Assembly (NCBI GenBank): GCA_023388935.1
Contig: JAEWFG010000378.1
Span: forward strand, 1-64,000
Source: Pseudomonadota bacterium
GTDB taxonomy: Bacteria; Pseudomonadota; Alphaproteobacteria; Rhizobiales; Xanthobacteraceae
Reading direction: 5' to 3'
Length of the DNA stretch: 64,000 nucleotides
Both the position numbers and the translations under genes were made by a program. Below, in pieces: positions 27,328 through 35,797 of the stretch (position 1 is its first letter; every line of letters begins with the position of its first letter). Below the pieces are notes generated by a model. That model ran no database searches and was not told where the DNA came from. It saw only the letters and a list, made by a program, of their open reading frames with translations.

Positions 27328-29667
27328 GTGTCGCATAAGCTTGCCTCCGCGCTTCTCGCAGCGCTCTTCCTCGCCATCTCATCTTTACCCGGCGCCTATG
27401 CCGAGCCGCTCACGCCCACCGCCAACGGTGCGGCTGTAGTGTCGCCCGGCCAGGCCAAGCGCGCACTGGAGACGCTCCAGGACGACAAGAAGCGCGCGCA
27501 GATGATCGACACGTTGCGCGCAATCGCGAACGCGTCCGGTCCGCAGCAATCCGCCACGCCCGTGCCCGAGCAGAAATCGCCGATCCCGCTCTCGGCCGAT
27601 GGTCTCGGCGCGCAGCTCCTGCTCACCGTGTCCGAACAGATCAGCGAGATCTCGCGCGAGATCGCCGATGTCGCGCGGACGATCACGCACTTCCCGGCCT
27701 TCTATTACTGGATCGTGCGGACCGCCAATGATCCGGCGGCCTACAATCTCCTGATCGAGATTGCCTGGAAGCTGGCGCTGGTGTTCGGTTGCGCCTTCTG
27801 TGCGGAGTGGGTGATCTTCCGCATGATCCGGCGTCCAGTCGCTTTCCTGGAAGGACGCATGCCGCAAACCGCGCGCCTGCCGGTGCAGACGCTGCCGATT
27901 GCCGATCCGCCGTCGTCAGTGGCCGACGTGACGCCCGCGCCTGAATTGCAAAAGCGCCACCATAATCTGGCCCGGGCGTGGCAACTTCTGCTGCGGCTGC
28001 CTTTTGTGCTCGGGCGCCTCGTGCTCGAGCTGCTCCCGGTGTTCCTCTTTGTCGGCTTGGCAACCGCTTTGCTCGGAACGGAGATCGGCGATCCCGCAAC
28101 CGCCCGCCTCGTGATCCTCGCGGTCGTCAATGCCTATGCGTTCTCGCGCGGACTCATCTGCGTGGTCCGTTCGCTCGCGGGTCCATTCGGCCTGTTTCCG
28201 GTACGCGCCGAGACTGCGGCCTATATCGAGATCTGGGCGCGCCGCATTGTCGGCGTCGGCGTGTCCGGCATCGCCTTCGCCAATGTGGCGCTGCTGCTCG
28301 GTCTGCATCGCGTCGGCTACGCCGCACTGTTGCGAATGGTGATGCTGGTCGTGCATCTCTTCGTCGTCGTCATTATCCTGCAGTGCCGCCGTCAGGTCGC
28401 CGAGGCCATCCGCGCGCCGGCCGACCGGCAGGGGATCGCAGCCCGTCTGCGCAACCGCATCGCCGGCGGCTGGCACTATCCCGCCATCGCGCTCGATCTC
28501 GCGCTGTGGGCGGTCTGGGCGCTCAACATCCGCAACGGCTATTCGCTGTTGCTGCAATATTTCGTCGGCACCGCCGTGGTCGCGCTGGTCACCCGCGTCG
28601 CCATCATGGTGACGCTGGGCCTGATTGACCGCGGCTTCCGCATCAAGCCGGAGATCCTCCAGCGCTTTCCTGGCCTGGAGATCCGCGCCAACCGCTATCT
28701 GCCACTGCTACGCAAGATCGTATCTAGCGTGATCACCCTCATCGGCTTCGTCGCCGTGCTCGAGGTCTGGGGCGTGGACGCCATCGTATGGTTCTATGGT
28801 GGCCAGATTGGCGGCCGGCTGATCTCGGCTGTGGTGACTATCGGCATCGCCGTATTCATCGCTGCAGCGATCTGGGAAGCCAGCAATGCGTTCCTGGACA
28901 GCCAGATCAATACGCTGTCACGCGATGGACACTACGCCCGTGCCGCGCGCCTGCGCACCTTCCAGCCGATGCTGCGGACTGCGCTGCTCTGCCTGATTGC
29001 TACTGTTGTCGGGCTCACGGCGCTGAGCGAGATCGGCGTCAACGTTGCGCCACTGCTCGCGGGCGCCGGCATCATCGGTATCGCCATCGGCTTCGGCTCG
29101 CAGAAGCTGGTGCAGGACCTCATCACCGGCCTGTTCCTGCTGCTGGAGAACACAGTTCAGGTTGGTGATAACGTCAGCGTTTCCGGACTTTCCGGCGTGG
29201 TCGAGAACGTCTCGATCCGCACCATTCGGCTCCGCGCCGGCGACGGCGCCGTGCACATCGTGCCGTTCAGTGCGGTGACGACCATCACCAATGCCAGCCG
29301 CGGTGCCGGCAATGCATCCGTCAGCGTCAATGTTGCCTACAAGGAGGACACCGACCGCGCCGGCCAGATCCTCAAGGACATCGTCGAGGAGATGCGCCGC
29401 GAGCCGGAATTCCGCGCGGCGATCCGCGGCGACCTCGATCTATGGGGCATCGACAAGGTCGACGGCGCGATGGTGTCGATCGTCGGCCAGATCCGCTGCA
29501 CCGAGGCCGGCCGCTGGCCGGTCCAGCGCGAATTCAACCGCCGCATGAAGCTGCGCTTCCAGCAGAACGGCATCGAGGTCGCGTCCCCCGTCCAGACCAT
29601 CTTGATGCAGATCGCGCCGCCGGCTGATAGCTCGGTCCATCTGACGCCGCGGCGGGCGACCGGATAG
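27328..29667 (+). CDS. Large MscS-family mechanosensitive channel
   Basis: 779 residues. Signal peptide (HKLASALLAALFLAISSLPG...AYA), a periplasmic stretch, roughly ten membrane helices and a C-terminal MscS core. The pore helix is INVAPLLAGAGIIGIAIGFG (about residues 568-590), followed by SQKLVQDLITGLFLLLEN, the beta domain VQVGDNVSVSGLSGVVENVS and the alpha/beta tail. Much longer than MscS (286), like YnaI/YbdG-MscK relatives, so it probably gates on membrane tension during osmotic downshock. GTG at 27328 has AGGG upstream and starts the signal peptide; the frame extends further upstream into non-coding DNA. Confidence 0.88.
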   Translation: MSHKLASALLAALFLAISSLPGAYAEPLTPTANGAAVVSPGQAKRALETLQDDKKRAQMIDTLRAIANASGPQQSATPVPEQKSPIPLSADGLGAQLLLTVSEQISEISREIADVARTITHFPAFYYWIVRTANDPAAYNLLIEIAWKLALVFGCAFCAEWVIFRMIRRPVAFLEGRMPQTARLPVQTLPIADPPSSVADVTPAPELQKRHHNLARAWQLLLRLPFVLGRLVLELLPVFLFVGLATALLGTEIGDPATARLVILAVVNAYAFSRGLICVVRSLAGPFGLFPVRAETAAYIEIWARRIVGVGVSGIAFANVALLLGLHRVGYAALLRMVMLVVHLFVVVIILQCRRQVAEAIRAPADRQGIAARLRNRIAGGWHYPAIALDLALWAVWALNIRNGYSLLLQYFVGTAVVALVTRVAIMVTLGLIDRGFRIKPEILQRFPGLEIRANRYLPLLRKIVSSVITLIGFVAVLEVWGVDAIVWFYGGQIGGRLISAVVTIGIAVFIAAAIWEASNAFLDSQINTLSRDGHYARAARLRTFQPMLRTALLCLIATVVGLTALSEIGVNVAPLLAGAGIIGIAIGFGSQKLVQDLITGLFLLLENTVQVGDNVSVSGLSGVVENVSIRTIRLRAGDGAVHIVPFSAVTTITNASRGAGNASVSVNVAYKEDTDRAGQILKDIVEEMRREPEFRAAIRGDLDLWGIDKVDGAMVSIVGQIRCTEAGRWPVQREFNRRMKLRFQQNGIEVASPVQTILMQIAPPADSSVHLTPRRATG

Positions 29668-29771
29668 TTCCTTCGCAAAAATTCCAGCTTGCCTCTGCTC
29701 GCCCGGCAGCGTTCACTCCGACTTCAGTCCGCTGACAAGATGCGGGCGGCAACAGGGGTGGGGAGAGAATA

Positions 29772-30770
29772 ATGCGGGGGCTGTGGGCCGCGTTGCGTGG
29801 CCATGTGATCGTCATTTGCGGCTTGGTCGGACCTGCAGTGTGGACTGCACCGGCTAGCGCGCAGCCGTTTCCATCGCGCCCGATCACCCTCGTGGTGCCG
29901 TTCGCGGCGGGCGGCCCGACCGACACGCTGGCGCGGATCCTGTCGGAGCGGATCGCCGCCGAGCTGCACACGACGGTCGTAGTCGAGAACGTGGCGGGCG
30001 CCTCAGGCAGCATCGCTGGCGCCCGCGTGGCACGCGCAACGCCCGACGGCACGACGATCACCATCGGCCATTGGGGCACGCATGTGCTCAATGGCGCGAT
30101 CTTCAAGCTGCCGTATGACGTGATTGCCGATTTCGAGCCGGTTGCGACGATTGCGATGGGGACGCAGCTCATCGTCGGCCGGAAGTCGCTCGAGGCCAAC
30201 AATCTGAAAGAAATGATCGCGTGGTTGAAGGCCAGCCCCAGCAAGGCGACCGCTGGGACGGCCGGCGCCGGCACGGGCGCCCATGTTGCCGGCGTCTTCT
30301 TCAAGGAGAAGACCGGCACCGACTTCCAGTTCGTGCCCTATCGCGGCGCCGGGCCGGCCATGATCGATCTCGTCGCAGGCCAGATCGATATCATGTTCGA
30401 CCAGGCGTCGAACTCGCTGCCGCAATACAAGAACGGTGCGATCAAGGCGTTTGCGGTGACGTCGCCGACGCGGCTTGCGTCCGCGCCCGACATTCCGACC
30501 GTCGACGAGGCGGGCCTGCCCGGCCTCTACATCTCCTACTGGCACGGCATCTGGGCACCGAAGAACACGCCGAAGGAGATCGTCACAAAGCTTAACGCGG
30601 CGTTCGTCACCGTGCTGGCCGATTCGTCCGTGAAGCGGCGCTTTGCTGAATTGGGGCAGGAGATTCCGCCGCTGGATCAGCAGACGCCCGCGGCGCTTGC
30701 GGCCTTCCAGAGGGCCGAGACCGAGAAATGGTGGCCGATCGTGAAGGCCGCCGACATCAAGCCGGAATAG
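29772..30770 (+). CDS. Bug-family (tripartite tricarboxylate) substrate-binding protein
   Basis: 332-residue periplasmic binding protein. A signal peptide ends ASAQP, then FPSRPITLVVPFAAGGPTDT, the Bug-family hallmark for carboxylate binding. DFQFVPYRGAGPAMIDLVAGQIDIMFD and the C-terminal GIWAPKNTPKEIVTKLNAA are also typical. GGGGAGAGAATA gives the RBS. No TctA/TctB membrane genes are nearby, so it is an orphan binding protein, as is common in this family; it may feed a distant transporter or a sensor. Confidence 0.92.
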   Translation: MRGLWAALRGHVIVICGLVGPAVWTAPASAQPFPSRPITLVVPFAAGGPTDTLARILSERIAAELHTTVVVENVAGASGSIAGARVARATPDGTTITIGHWGTHVLNGAIFKLPYDVIADFEPVATIAMGTQLIVGRKSLEANNLKEMIAWLKASPSKATAGTAGAGTGAHVAGVFFKEKTGTDFQFVPYRGAGPAMIDLVAGQIDIMFDQASNSLPQYKNGAIKAFAVTSPTRLASAPDIPTVDEAGLPGLYISYWHGIWAPKNTPKEIVTKLNAAFVTVLADSSVKRRFAELGQEIPPLDQQTPAALAAFQRAETEKWWPIVKAADIKPE

Positions 30771-30820
30771 TTTCGCGCGGTTAACTTTTGCGTCGTGCAC
30801 AACCTGCGATCTGCATGAAA

Positions 30821-30840
30821 ATCTCGCTGCGGTGCGAGAT
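30821..30840. terminator. Hairpin after the Bug-family gene
   Basis: ATCTCGC (30821-30827) pairs perfectly with GCGAGAT (30834-30840) across six bases. There is no T-run after it, so it could be a factor-assisted terminator or part of the malic enzyme regulatory region. Confidence 0.35.
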
Positions 30841-30868
30841 CACAATCGATGCCAGAGTTTCTACGTCC

Positions 30869-30897
30869 TTGATCTCAGGTGAGCGCTGGCCGACAAT
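30869..30897 (+). promoter_or_regulatory. Candidate sigma-70 promoter of the malic enzyme gene
   Basis: TTGATC (30869-30874), 17-base spacer, GACAAT (30892-30897). Transcription would start near 30904, giving a 30-base leader with GGGGGAA as RBS before the GTG at 30934. Confidence 0.4.
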
Positions 30898-30933
30898 GTT
30901 TGTGGTTCAATAAGAAACTCCCTGGGGGAATTC

Positions 30934-32586
30934 GTGAATAGACCTGCTCGGGTCAGCACCCATTCGACATCATCCGATTCCACGCATGGCATGACGCTGT
31001 TGCGCGATCCCTTGCTCAACAAGGGCACCGCCTTTACCGAGCAGGAGCGCGACGCGCTCGGCTTGCGCGGCCTGCTGCCGCCGTGCGTGCTGACGATGGA
31101 GACCCAGGCCGAGCGCGTGCTCACCAATCTGCGCACGCTGCCGACCGATCTCGAGAAATACGTCGCGCTGAACTCGCTGCATGACCGCAACGAGGCGCTG
31201 TTCTTCCGCGTGGTCGTCGACAACATCGACGAAATCCAGCCGATCATCTACACGCCGACGGTCGGGCTCGCCTGCCAGAAATACGGCCTGATCTTCCAGC
31301 GGCCGCGCGGCATGTTCATCTCCTCGCGCGATCGCGGGCAGATCGCCGAGATCCTGAAGAACTGGCCCTATCCGGCGAAGCTGATCGTCGTGACCGACGG
31401 CGAGCGCATCCTGGGCCTCGGCGATCTCGGCGCCAACGGCATGGGCATCCCGGTCGGCAAGCTCTCGCTCTATTCGGCCTGCGCCGGCGTGCATCCCGAG
31501 CATTGCCTGCCGATCGTGCTCGACATGGGCACAAACAACGAAGAGCTCTTGAACGATCCCTACTATCTCGGCCTACGTGAGCGGCGGCTCACTGGCGAGG
31601 CCTATGACAGCTTCGTCGATGAATTCATGCAGGCCGCGCGAAAAACGTTTCCGGGCGTGCTGATCCAGTTCGAAGATTTCGCCAATCACTCGGCATTCAA
31701 GCTGCTGCACAAATATCGCGATGAGGCTTGCGTCTTCAATGACGACATCCAGGGCACCGCGGCGGTGGCGCTCGCCGGCCTGTTCTCGGCGCTGCGCGTA
31801 TCCGGCGGCAAGCTGAGGGACCAGCGCATCCTGTTCCTCGGCGCCGGTGAAGCTGCGACCGGCATCGCCGATCTCGTCGTCTCCGCCATGATGGCAGAGG
31901 GCGCCTCGGAGGCAGAGGCGCTCGGGCGCAACTGGCTGGTGGATTCGCGCGGTCTCGTCGTCGGCGGCCGTGAAGGCCTCTCAGGCCACAAGCTCCGCTA
32001 TGCGCATGCCGGCCAGGCGCCGATCGCCGACTTCCTCACCGCGATCAAGACGCTGAAGCCGACGGCGATCATCGGCGTTGCCGCGGTCGGCGGCGCCTTC
32101 ACGCCCGAGGTGCTCAAGGCGATGGCCGAACTCAACGAGCAACCGATCGTGTTCGCGCTCTCCAACCCGACCTCGAAGGCCGAATGCTCGGCCGAGGATG
32201 CCTATCGCTACACGGAAGGCCGCGCGCTGTTCGCCTGCGGCAGCCCATACGACCCGGTGAAGCTGAGCGGCCGTACCTTCGTGCCTCGCCAGGGCAACAA
32301 CTCCTACATCTTCCCCGGCGTCGGCCTCGGGGTCATCGCGAGCGGCTCGCGGCTGGTGACGGACGAGATGTTCATGGCGGCCGCTCATACCCTTGCCGAT
32401 TGCGTCGGCAAGGAGGACCTGGATCAGGGTAGCCTCTATCCGGCACTGCCCCGCATCCGTGAGGTCTCGGCCCGCATCGCCGCCGCTGTCGCGGACGTCG
32501 CCTATCAGAGCGGGCTCGCCGACGGCCCGGCGCCGAACGACGTGAAGGACCTGGTCCAATCACAGATGTACGAGCCGCAGTACTGA
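30934..32586 (+). CDS. maeA: NAD-dependent malic enzyme (oxaloacetate-decarboxylating)
   Basis: 550 residues; converts malate to pyruvate and CO2 with reduction of NAD(P). The length and motifs match the E. coli SfcA/eukaryotic-type enzyme, not the 770-residue rhizobial DME with a phosphotransacetylase tail. The N-terminal catalytic tyrosine region is IIYTPTVGLACQKYG; metal ligands are in QFEDFAN and CVFNDDIQGTAAVALAGL; LFLGAGEAATGIADL is the dinucleotide-binding motif. GTG start with CCTGGGGGAA upstream; an internal ATG at residue 20 is a less likely alternative. In symbiotic rhizobia malic enzymes feed the TCA cycle from C4-dicarboxylates; that role here is an inference. Confidence 0.93.
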   Translation: MNRPARVSTHSTSSDSTHGMTLLRDPLLNKGTAFTEQERDALGLRGLLPPCVLTMETQAERVLTNLRTLPTDLEKYVALNSLHDRNEALFFRVVVDNIDEIQPIIYTPTVGLACQKYGLIFQRPRGMFISSRDRGQIAEILKNWPYPAKLIVVTDGERILGLGDLGANGMGIPVGKLSLYSACAGVHPEHCLPIVLDMGTNNEELLNDPYYLGLRERRLTGEAYDSFVDEFMQAARKTFPGVLIQFEDFANHSAFKLLHKYRDEACVFNDDIQGTAAVALAGLFSALRVSGGKLRDQRILFLGAGEAATGIADLVVSAMMAEGASEAEALGRNWLVDSRGLVVGGREGLSGHKLRYAHAGQAPIADFLTAIKTLKPTAIIGVAAVGGAFTPEVLKAMAELNEQPIVFALSNPTSKAECSAEDAYRYTEGRALFACGSPYDPVKLSGRTFVPRQGNNSYIFPGVGLGVIASGSRLVTDEMFMAAAHTLADCVGKEDLDQGSLYPALPRIREVSARIAAAVADVAYQSGLADGPAPNDVKDLVQSQMYEPQY

Positions 32587-32659
32587 GCCGGCGGCTCAGT
32601 CCGGCCCTCGGTTAGGTCAGCACGGCGATACCATTTCAGGTGGAATCGCCGTTGTGCTG
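32583..32659 (+). terminator. Two hairpins after the malic enzyme gene
   Basis: CTGAGCCG (32583-32590) pairs with CGGCTCAG (32592-32599) across the stop codon. A second stem, CAGCACGGCGAT (32618-32629) with ATCGCC and GTGCTG (32645-32659, three-base bulge), follows. No strong T-run. The second stem overlaps the proposed -35 box of the blaI-like gene. Confidence 0.45.
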
Positions 32660-32693
32660 CACGGCCCTATATGCGACAGTCTGTAGCGTTACA
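32652..32693 (+). promoter_or_regulatory. Promoter and operator of the BlaI/BlaR1-like pair
   Basis: TTGTGC (32652-32657), 17 bases, GACAGT (32675-32680). The -10 is embedded in ATGCGACAGTCTGTAGCGTT followed by ACA (32671-32693), a near-perfect dyad GCGAC-N5-GTAGC. A matching element with the same spacing to its own -10 box occurs upstream of the DUF1800 gene at 35721. BlaI-type repressors bind dyads of the TAC/GTA kind, so this is a likely autoregulatory site. Confidence 0.6.
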
Positions 32694-32722
32694 AGAATAC
32701 TCAAGTCGCAAGGTCAGATGTC

Positions 32723-33115
32723 ATGGACGATCGTTTGCCCGAACTGGGCGACCTCGAGCGCGAGGTCATGCAATTGGTTTGGGCCCACGGTCCGGTGACG
32801 GCCGAGGTCGTGCGCGAGCGGTTGTCGCGGCGTCTGAAGGAATCGACGGTCCGCACCGTGCTGCGCCGGCTGGAAGAAAAGGGCTACGCTCGCCACACCG
32901 TGGACGGGCGCACCTATGTCTACCACGCTGCCGAAGAGCGCGCGCGGGTTGCAGCCAAGGCGGTGCAGCGCATCGTCGATTGGTTCTGCAACGGTTCGAT
33001 CGAGGAGGTCCTCGTCGGCATGGTGGACAATGCGATGCTCGACCAGCAGCAATTGCGCACGCTGGCCGACCAGGTGGCCAAGGCGAAGAAGGCGAGGGGA
33101 GTGAAGAAGGAATGA
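32723..33115 (+). CDS. BlaI/MecI/CopY-family transcriptional repressor
   Basis: 130 residues. A winged-helix domain with LPELGDLEREVMQLVWAHGP and TAEVVRERLSRRLKESTVRT (recognition helix), then VLRRLEEKGYARHTVDGRTYVY (wing). The C-terminal helix dimerises. BlaI relatives repress target genes until a membrane metalloprotease triggers their cleavage; the next gene, overlapping by four bases, encodes such a protease. A dyad at 32671-32693 is its probable operator. Confidence 0.92.
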   Translation: MDDRLPELGDLEREVMQLVWAHGPVTAEVVRERLSRRLKESTVRTVLRRLEEKGYARHTVDGRTYVYHAAEERARVAAKAVQRIVDWFCNGSIEEVLVGMVDNAMLDQQQLRTLADQVAKAKKARGVKKE

Positions 33116-35631
33116 TCGCAACTCTGGCGGAGGCGGCGCTACGCTCCTTTGTGCTGGGAGGCGTCGTCTGGTTCGGTCTCAATCTCTTTCGTGTGCGCAA
33201 TCCGCACGTCCATATGACGGCATGGGTCGTCGTGCTGTTCGCGTCGCTGGCGATGCCCTTCGTGATGCATTGGCCGACGCTGACGATTACCCGGCTGCCT
33301 TTGCCGGTCTCCATGCCGGACGAATTGTGGTCGGCCGATATCTCGATGCTGGAGACGCCGCAGCCGACTTTGCCCATCGCGTCCGGTGCGGCTGTTACGC
33401 CGCCGGCCAGAAGCGGCGTTTCGATCGATTGGTGGCTGGTGGCCACGATCGTCTATGTCGGCATCGCCGGTCTGTTGCTGCTGCGGTTGGCCATCGGTCT
33501 CTGCCTGACCTGGCGTCTGGCACGCGCGGCAAAGCCGATGAAGGGCCCGCAAATGATCGACGCCGACGTGCGCGTCAGCTGCGACGTTGGCGGTCCCGTC
33601 ACCTTCGGCTCGACCATCCTGGTGCCGCCGGAATTTGCCGGCTGGAACGCCAAGAAGCGCCTTGCGGTGCTCGCGCATGAGAGCGCGCACGTCGCCAATC
33701 GCGATTTCTATGTGCTCTTGCTCGCGTCCCTGAACCGCGCGGTGTTCTGGTTCAGCCCGCTCTCTTGGTGGCAGCTCTCGCGCCTCGCCGAACTCGCCGA
33801 GATCATCAGCGACGCGGAGGCGATCGGGGTGATCGACGACCGGCTGTCCTATGCCGAAATCCTGCTCGATGTCGCAACCAGCGTGAAGCCGCGCCCCTTG
33901 GAGCTTGCCATGGCGCGGGCGTCGACCGTGCGCGCGCGCGTCGAACGCATTATGGCAGCCGCGGCCATGCCCGTCGCGGTCGGCTGGCGCAAGCGGCTGT
34001 GGATCGCGGCCGCGATCGTCCCGGCCGTGATCGTGTCTGCCGGCATGATCGCCTATCGCACGCCGGACCCCGCGCCCGCCGCCGCGGATACCGGCGAGGT
34101 GCCCGCCCAGCACTATCGACCCTTCGTCAATTTCTACGCCATGGGGCCGGCCTCGGTGTTCGCCATCTTCCGCGAGGGCGACGAGCTGTACGGTCAGCTC
34201 ACCGGGCAGCGCAAACTGCGCCTGACGGTTGGCAGTGACGGCACGGCGTCCTATCCGGCCCCGTCCGGCGAGATCACGTTCCCGCTCGATGCGGAGCGTC
34301 GCTCCTCCGAGCTGATGTTGCGCATGAATGGTCGCGACGTGCGCGCGGTTCGCGTCGCCGAGATGTCGACTGCGGTCGCCGATCCGGCAGCGCTCGGTCA
34401 ATATGTTGGCTGGTACAGGATCGCGCCGAACCGTGTGCTCACAGTACGCCGCGACGGCGACCGTCTCTGGTTGCAGGAAACCGGGCAGGGTGCAACGCAG
34501 GTCCTCACCGAAGGTGGCGATGCCTTCTCTTTCCACGGCGACCATCTCCTGATCTTCCTGCGTGACGAGCAAGCAAGAGTCTCGCGCGTTCTGGTCCAGA
34601 ACGCGGTGTTCGGCGCGCGCCTCGCGCCGCGGATCGACTCGGCGGTGGCGCAGGCGATCGAGGCCGACTTCGCGCGCCGCCTCGCCGAAGTTCCGGATCG
34701 CTTCCGGGAGCAGGTCCCGGCCGCCGGCGGCAAGGAGATGATCCTGCGCGGGATCGAGGACCTGCGCAGCAGCATGCCGAACTACGACCGCATGAGCGCG
34801 CCGCTCGCCGCCAAGGTGCATCGGCAGCTCGGTGAACTGCACGCGACATTCCTGGCGCTCGGCGCAGTGGAGTCGATCTTCTTCCGTGGCGTCGGCCCCG
34901 GCGGCTACGATATCTACGGCGCGAAGTTCGAGAACGGCACGGCGGAATTCCGCCTGCTGCTCGAGCCCGACGGCAAGGCCGGCGACGTGATCTTCCGGCC
35001 CGACGGCAACGACGAGCTCGGCGGCATCGTGCCTTGCTCGGAGGAGGCGAATGTGCGCGGCCGCGCCGGCACCTCGCCGATCAGGATCATGGTCTATAAC
35101 GAGATGGGCGACGACATCCAGGTCTTCAATCTCGACGCCGACGGTAATCGCAGGATGCAGAGCGTGGTCAGGCCCAATATGTCCTGGGCCTCGCTGACAA
35201 CCGTGAACAATCCCTGGGTGGTTGCCGACAAGTCGGGGCGATGCCTTGAGGTCCTGATGCCGGGCCGGCAGACACGCTTTCACAATGTCGAAGCCTCAAA
35301 TCTCGGCACACGTCAGGGGCGTGCCGCGCGCCGCGCCGTTCCGATCGCCGATGGCGAGGAGATGCTGCGCCGCTACATCGAGGGCGTCGGCAAGGGGCAG
35401 CCCGACTACGAGCACATGACGTCCGAAGTGGCGGACATCACGCGTCAGCAGCTTCCATTCGATCAGGCAATCCTGGCGCGGCTGGGTGCGTTGCGCGCGA
35501 TCTCCTTCCGCGGCGTCACTGCGCTCGACAGCGATATCTACATTGCCCAATTCGCCAACGGGTCGGCGGAATGGCGCATCGGTGTCAGGAGCGGCACGAT
35601 CACGAAAATCGCGCTCGGGCCCAATTTCTAG
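33112..35631 (+). CDS. BlaR1-like M56 metallopeptidase sensor with unusual C-terminal domains
   Basis: 839 residues. Four N-terminal membrane helices frame an M56 zinc protease domain: HESAH at 189-193 (HExxH) and a downstream EIISDAEAIG glutamate. Unlike BlaR1/MecR1 there is no penicillin-binding SxxK domain. After the last helix (WIAAAIVPAVIVSAGMIAYR) come two lipocalin-like DUF3471-type segments (HYRPFVNFYAMGPASVFAIF; LGQYVGWYRIAPNRVLTVRR) and two copies of a roughly 95-residue repeat, from about residue 540 (KEMILRGIEDLRSSMPNYDR) and about 745 (EEMLRRYIEGVGKGQPDYEH). Each repeat ends FRGV...DIY.A.F.NG.AE.R. It probably senses a periplasmic signal and cleaves the BlaI-like repressor. Confidence 0.88.
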   Translation: MIATLAEAALRSFVLGGVVWFGLNLFRVRNPHVHMTAWVVVLFASLAMPFVMHWPTLTITRLPLPVSMPDELWSADISMLETPQPTLPIASGAAVTPPARSGVSIDWWLVATIVYVGIAGLLLLRLAIGLCLTWRLARAAKPMKGPQMIDADVRVSCDVGGPVTFGSTILVPPEFAGWNAKKRLAVLAHESAHVANRDFYVLLLASLNRAVFWFSPLSWWQLSRLAELAEIISDAEAIGVIDDRLSYAEILLDVATSVKPRPLELAMARASTVRARVERIMAAAAMPVAVGWRKRLWIAAAIVPAVIVSAGMIAYRTPDPAPAAADTGEVPAQHYRPFVNFYAMGPASVFAIFREGDELYGQLTGQRKLRLTVGSDGTASYPAPSGEITFPLDAERRSSELMLRMNGRDVRAVRVAEMSTAVADPAALGQYVGWYRIAPNRVLTVRRDGDRLWLQETGQGATQVLTEGGDAFSFHGDHLLIFLRDEQARVSRVLVQNAVFGARLAPRIDSAVAQAIEADFARRLAEVPDRFREQVPAAGGKEMILRGIEDLRSSMPNYDRMSAPLAAKVHRQLGELHATFLALGAVESIFFRGVGPGGYDIYGAKFENGTAEFRLLLEPDGKAGDVIFRPDGNDELGGIVPCSEEANVRGRAGTSPIRIMVYNEMGDDIQVFNLDADGNRRMQSVVRPNMSWASLTTVNNPWVVADKSGRCLEVLMPGRQTRFHNVEASNLGTRQGRAARRAVPIADGEEMLRRYIEGVGKGQPDYEHMTSEVADITRQQLPFDQAILARLGALRAISFRGVTALDSDIYIAQFANGSAEWRIGVRSGTITKIALGPNF

Positions 35632-35644
35632 GATGGGTACCGCT

Positions 35645-35663
35645 GCCGGTCTGCCAGACCGGC
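35645..35663 (+). terminator. Hairpin after the M56 gene
   Basis: GCCGGTCT (35645-35652), loop GCC, AGACCGGC (35656-35663): a perfect eight-base stem 14 bases after the stop codon, without a long T-run. Confidence 0.5.
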
Positions 35664-35701
35664 GGCTCCCGATTTCTTGACCGCGGTATGTCAATCTCCG
35701 C

Positions 35702-35742
35702 TTGCGAGCATATGCCGCGAATGCTACGATTTGTAGCATTAC
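35702..35742 (+). promoter_or_regulatory. Promoter and BlaI-type operator of the DUF1800/DUF1501 operon
   Basis: TTGCGA (35702-35707), 17 bases, TACGAT (35725-35730). The -10 lies inside a perfect dyad ATGCTAC-GATTT-GTAGCAT (35721-35739), extended by TAC. Aligned with the site at 32671, positions ATGC.AC....TGTAGC.TTAC are identical and the -10 box falls at the same place. This suggests the operon is controlled by the BlaI-like repressor encoded upstream. Confidence 0.6.
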
Positions 35743-35797
35743 GCTGCGTAGCTTCTAACGGCCATCGGGGCAGGCTTGAGAGAATTGGGCGAACGCC

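Noticed and set aside
32671..33111. Extension of the M56 gene by 147 codons upstream
   Set aside because: The extension overlaps the complete BlaI-like gene in another frame; ATG 33112 gives the normal membrane-helix start.
33139..35283. 714-codon minus-strand frame
   Set aside because: Fully antisense to the M56 sensor gene, full of His/Arg/Gly/Asp repeats and without RBS or recognisable domain.
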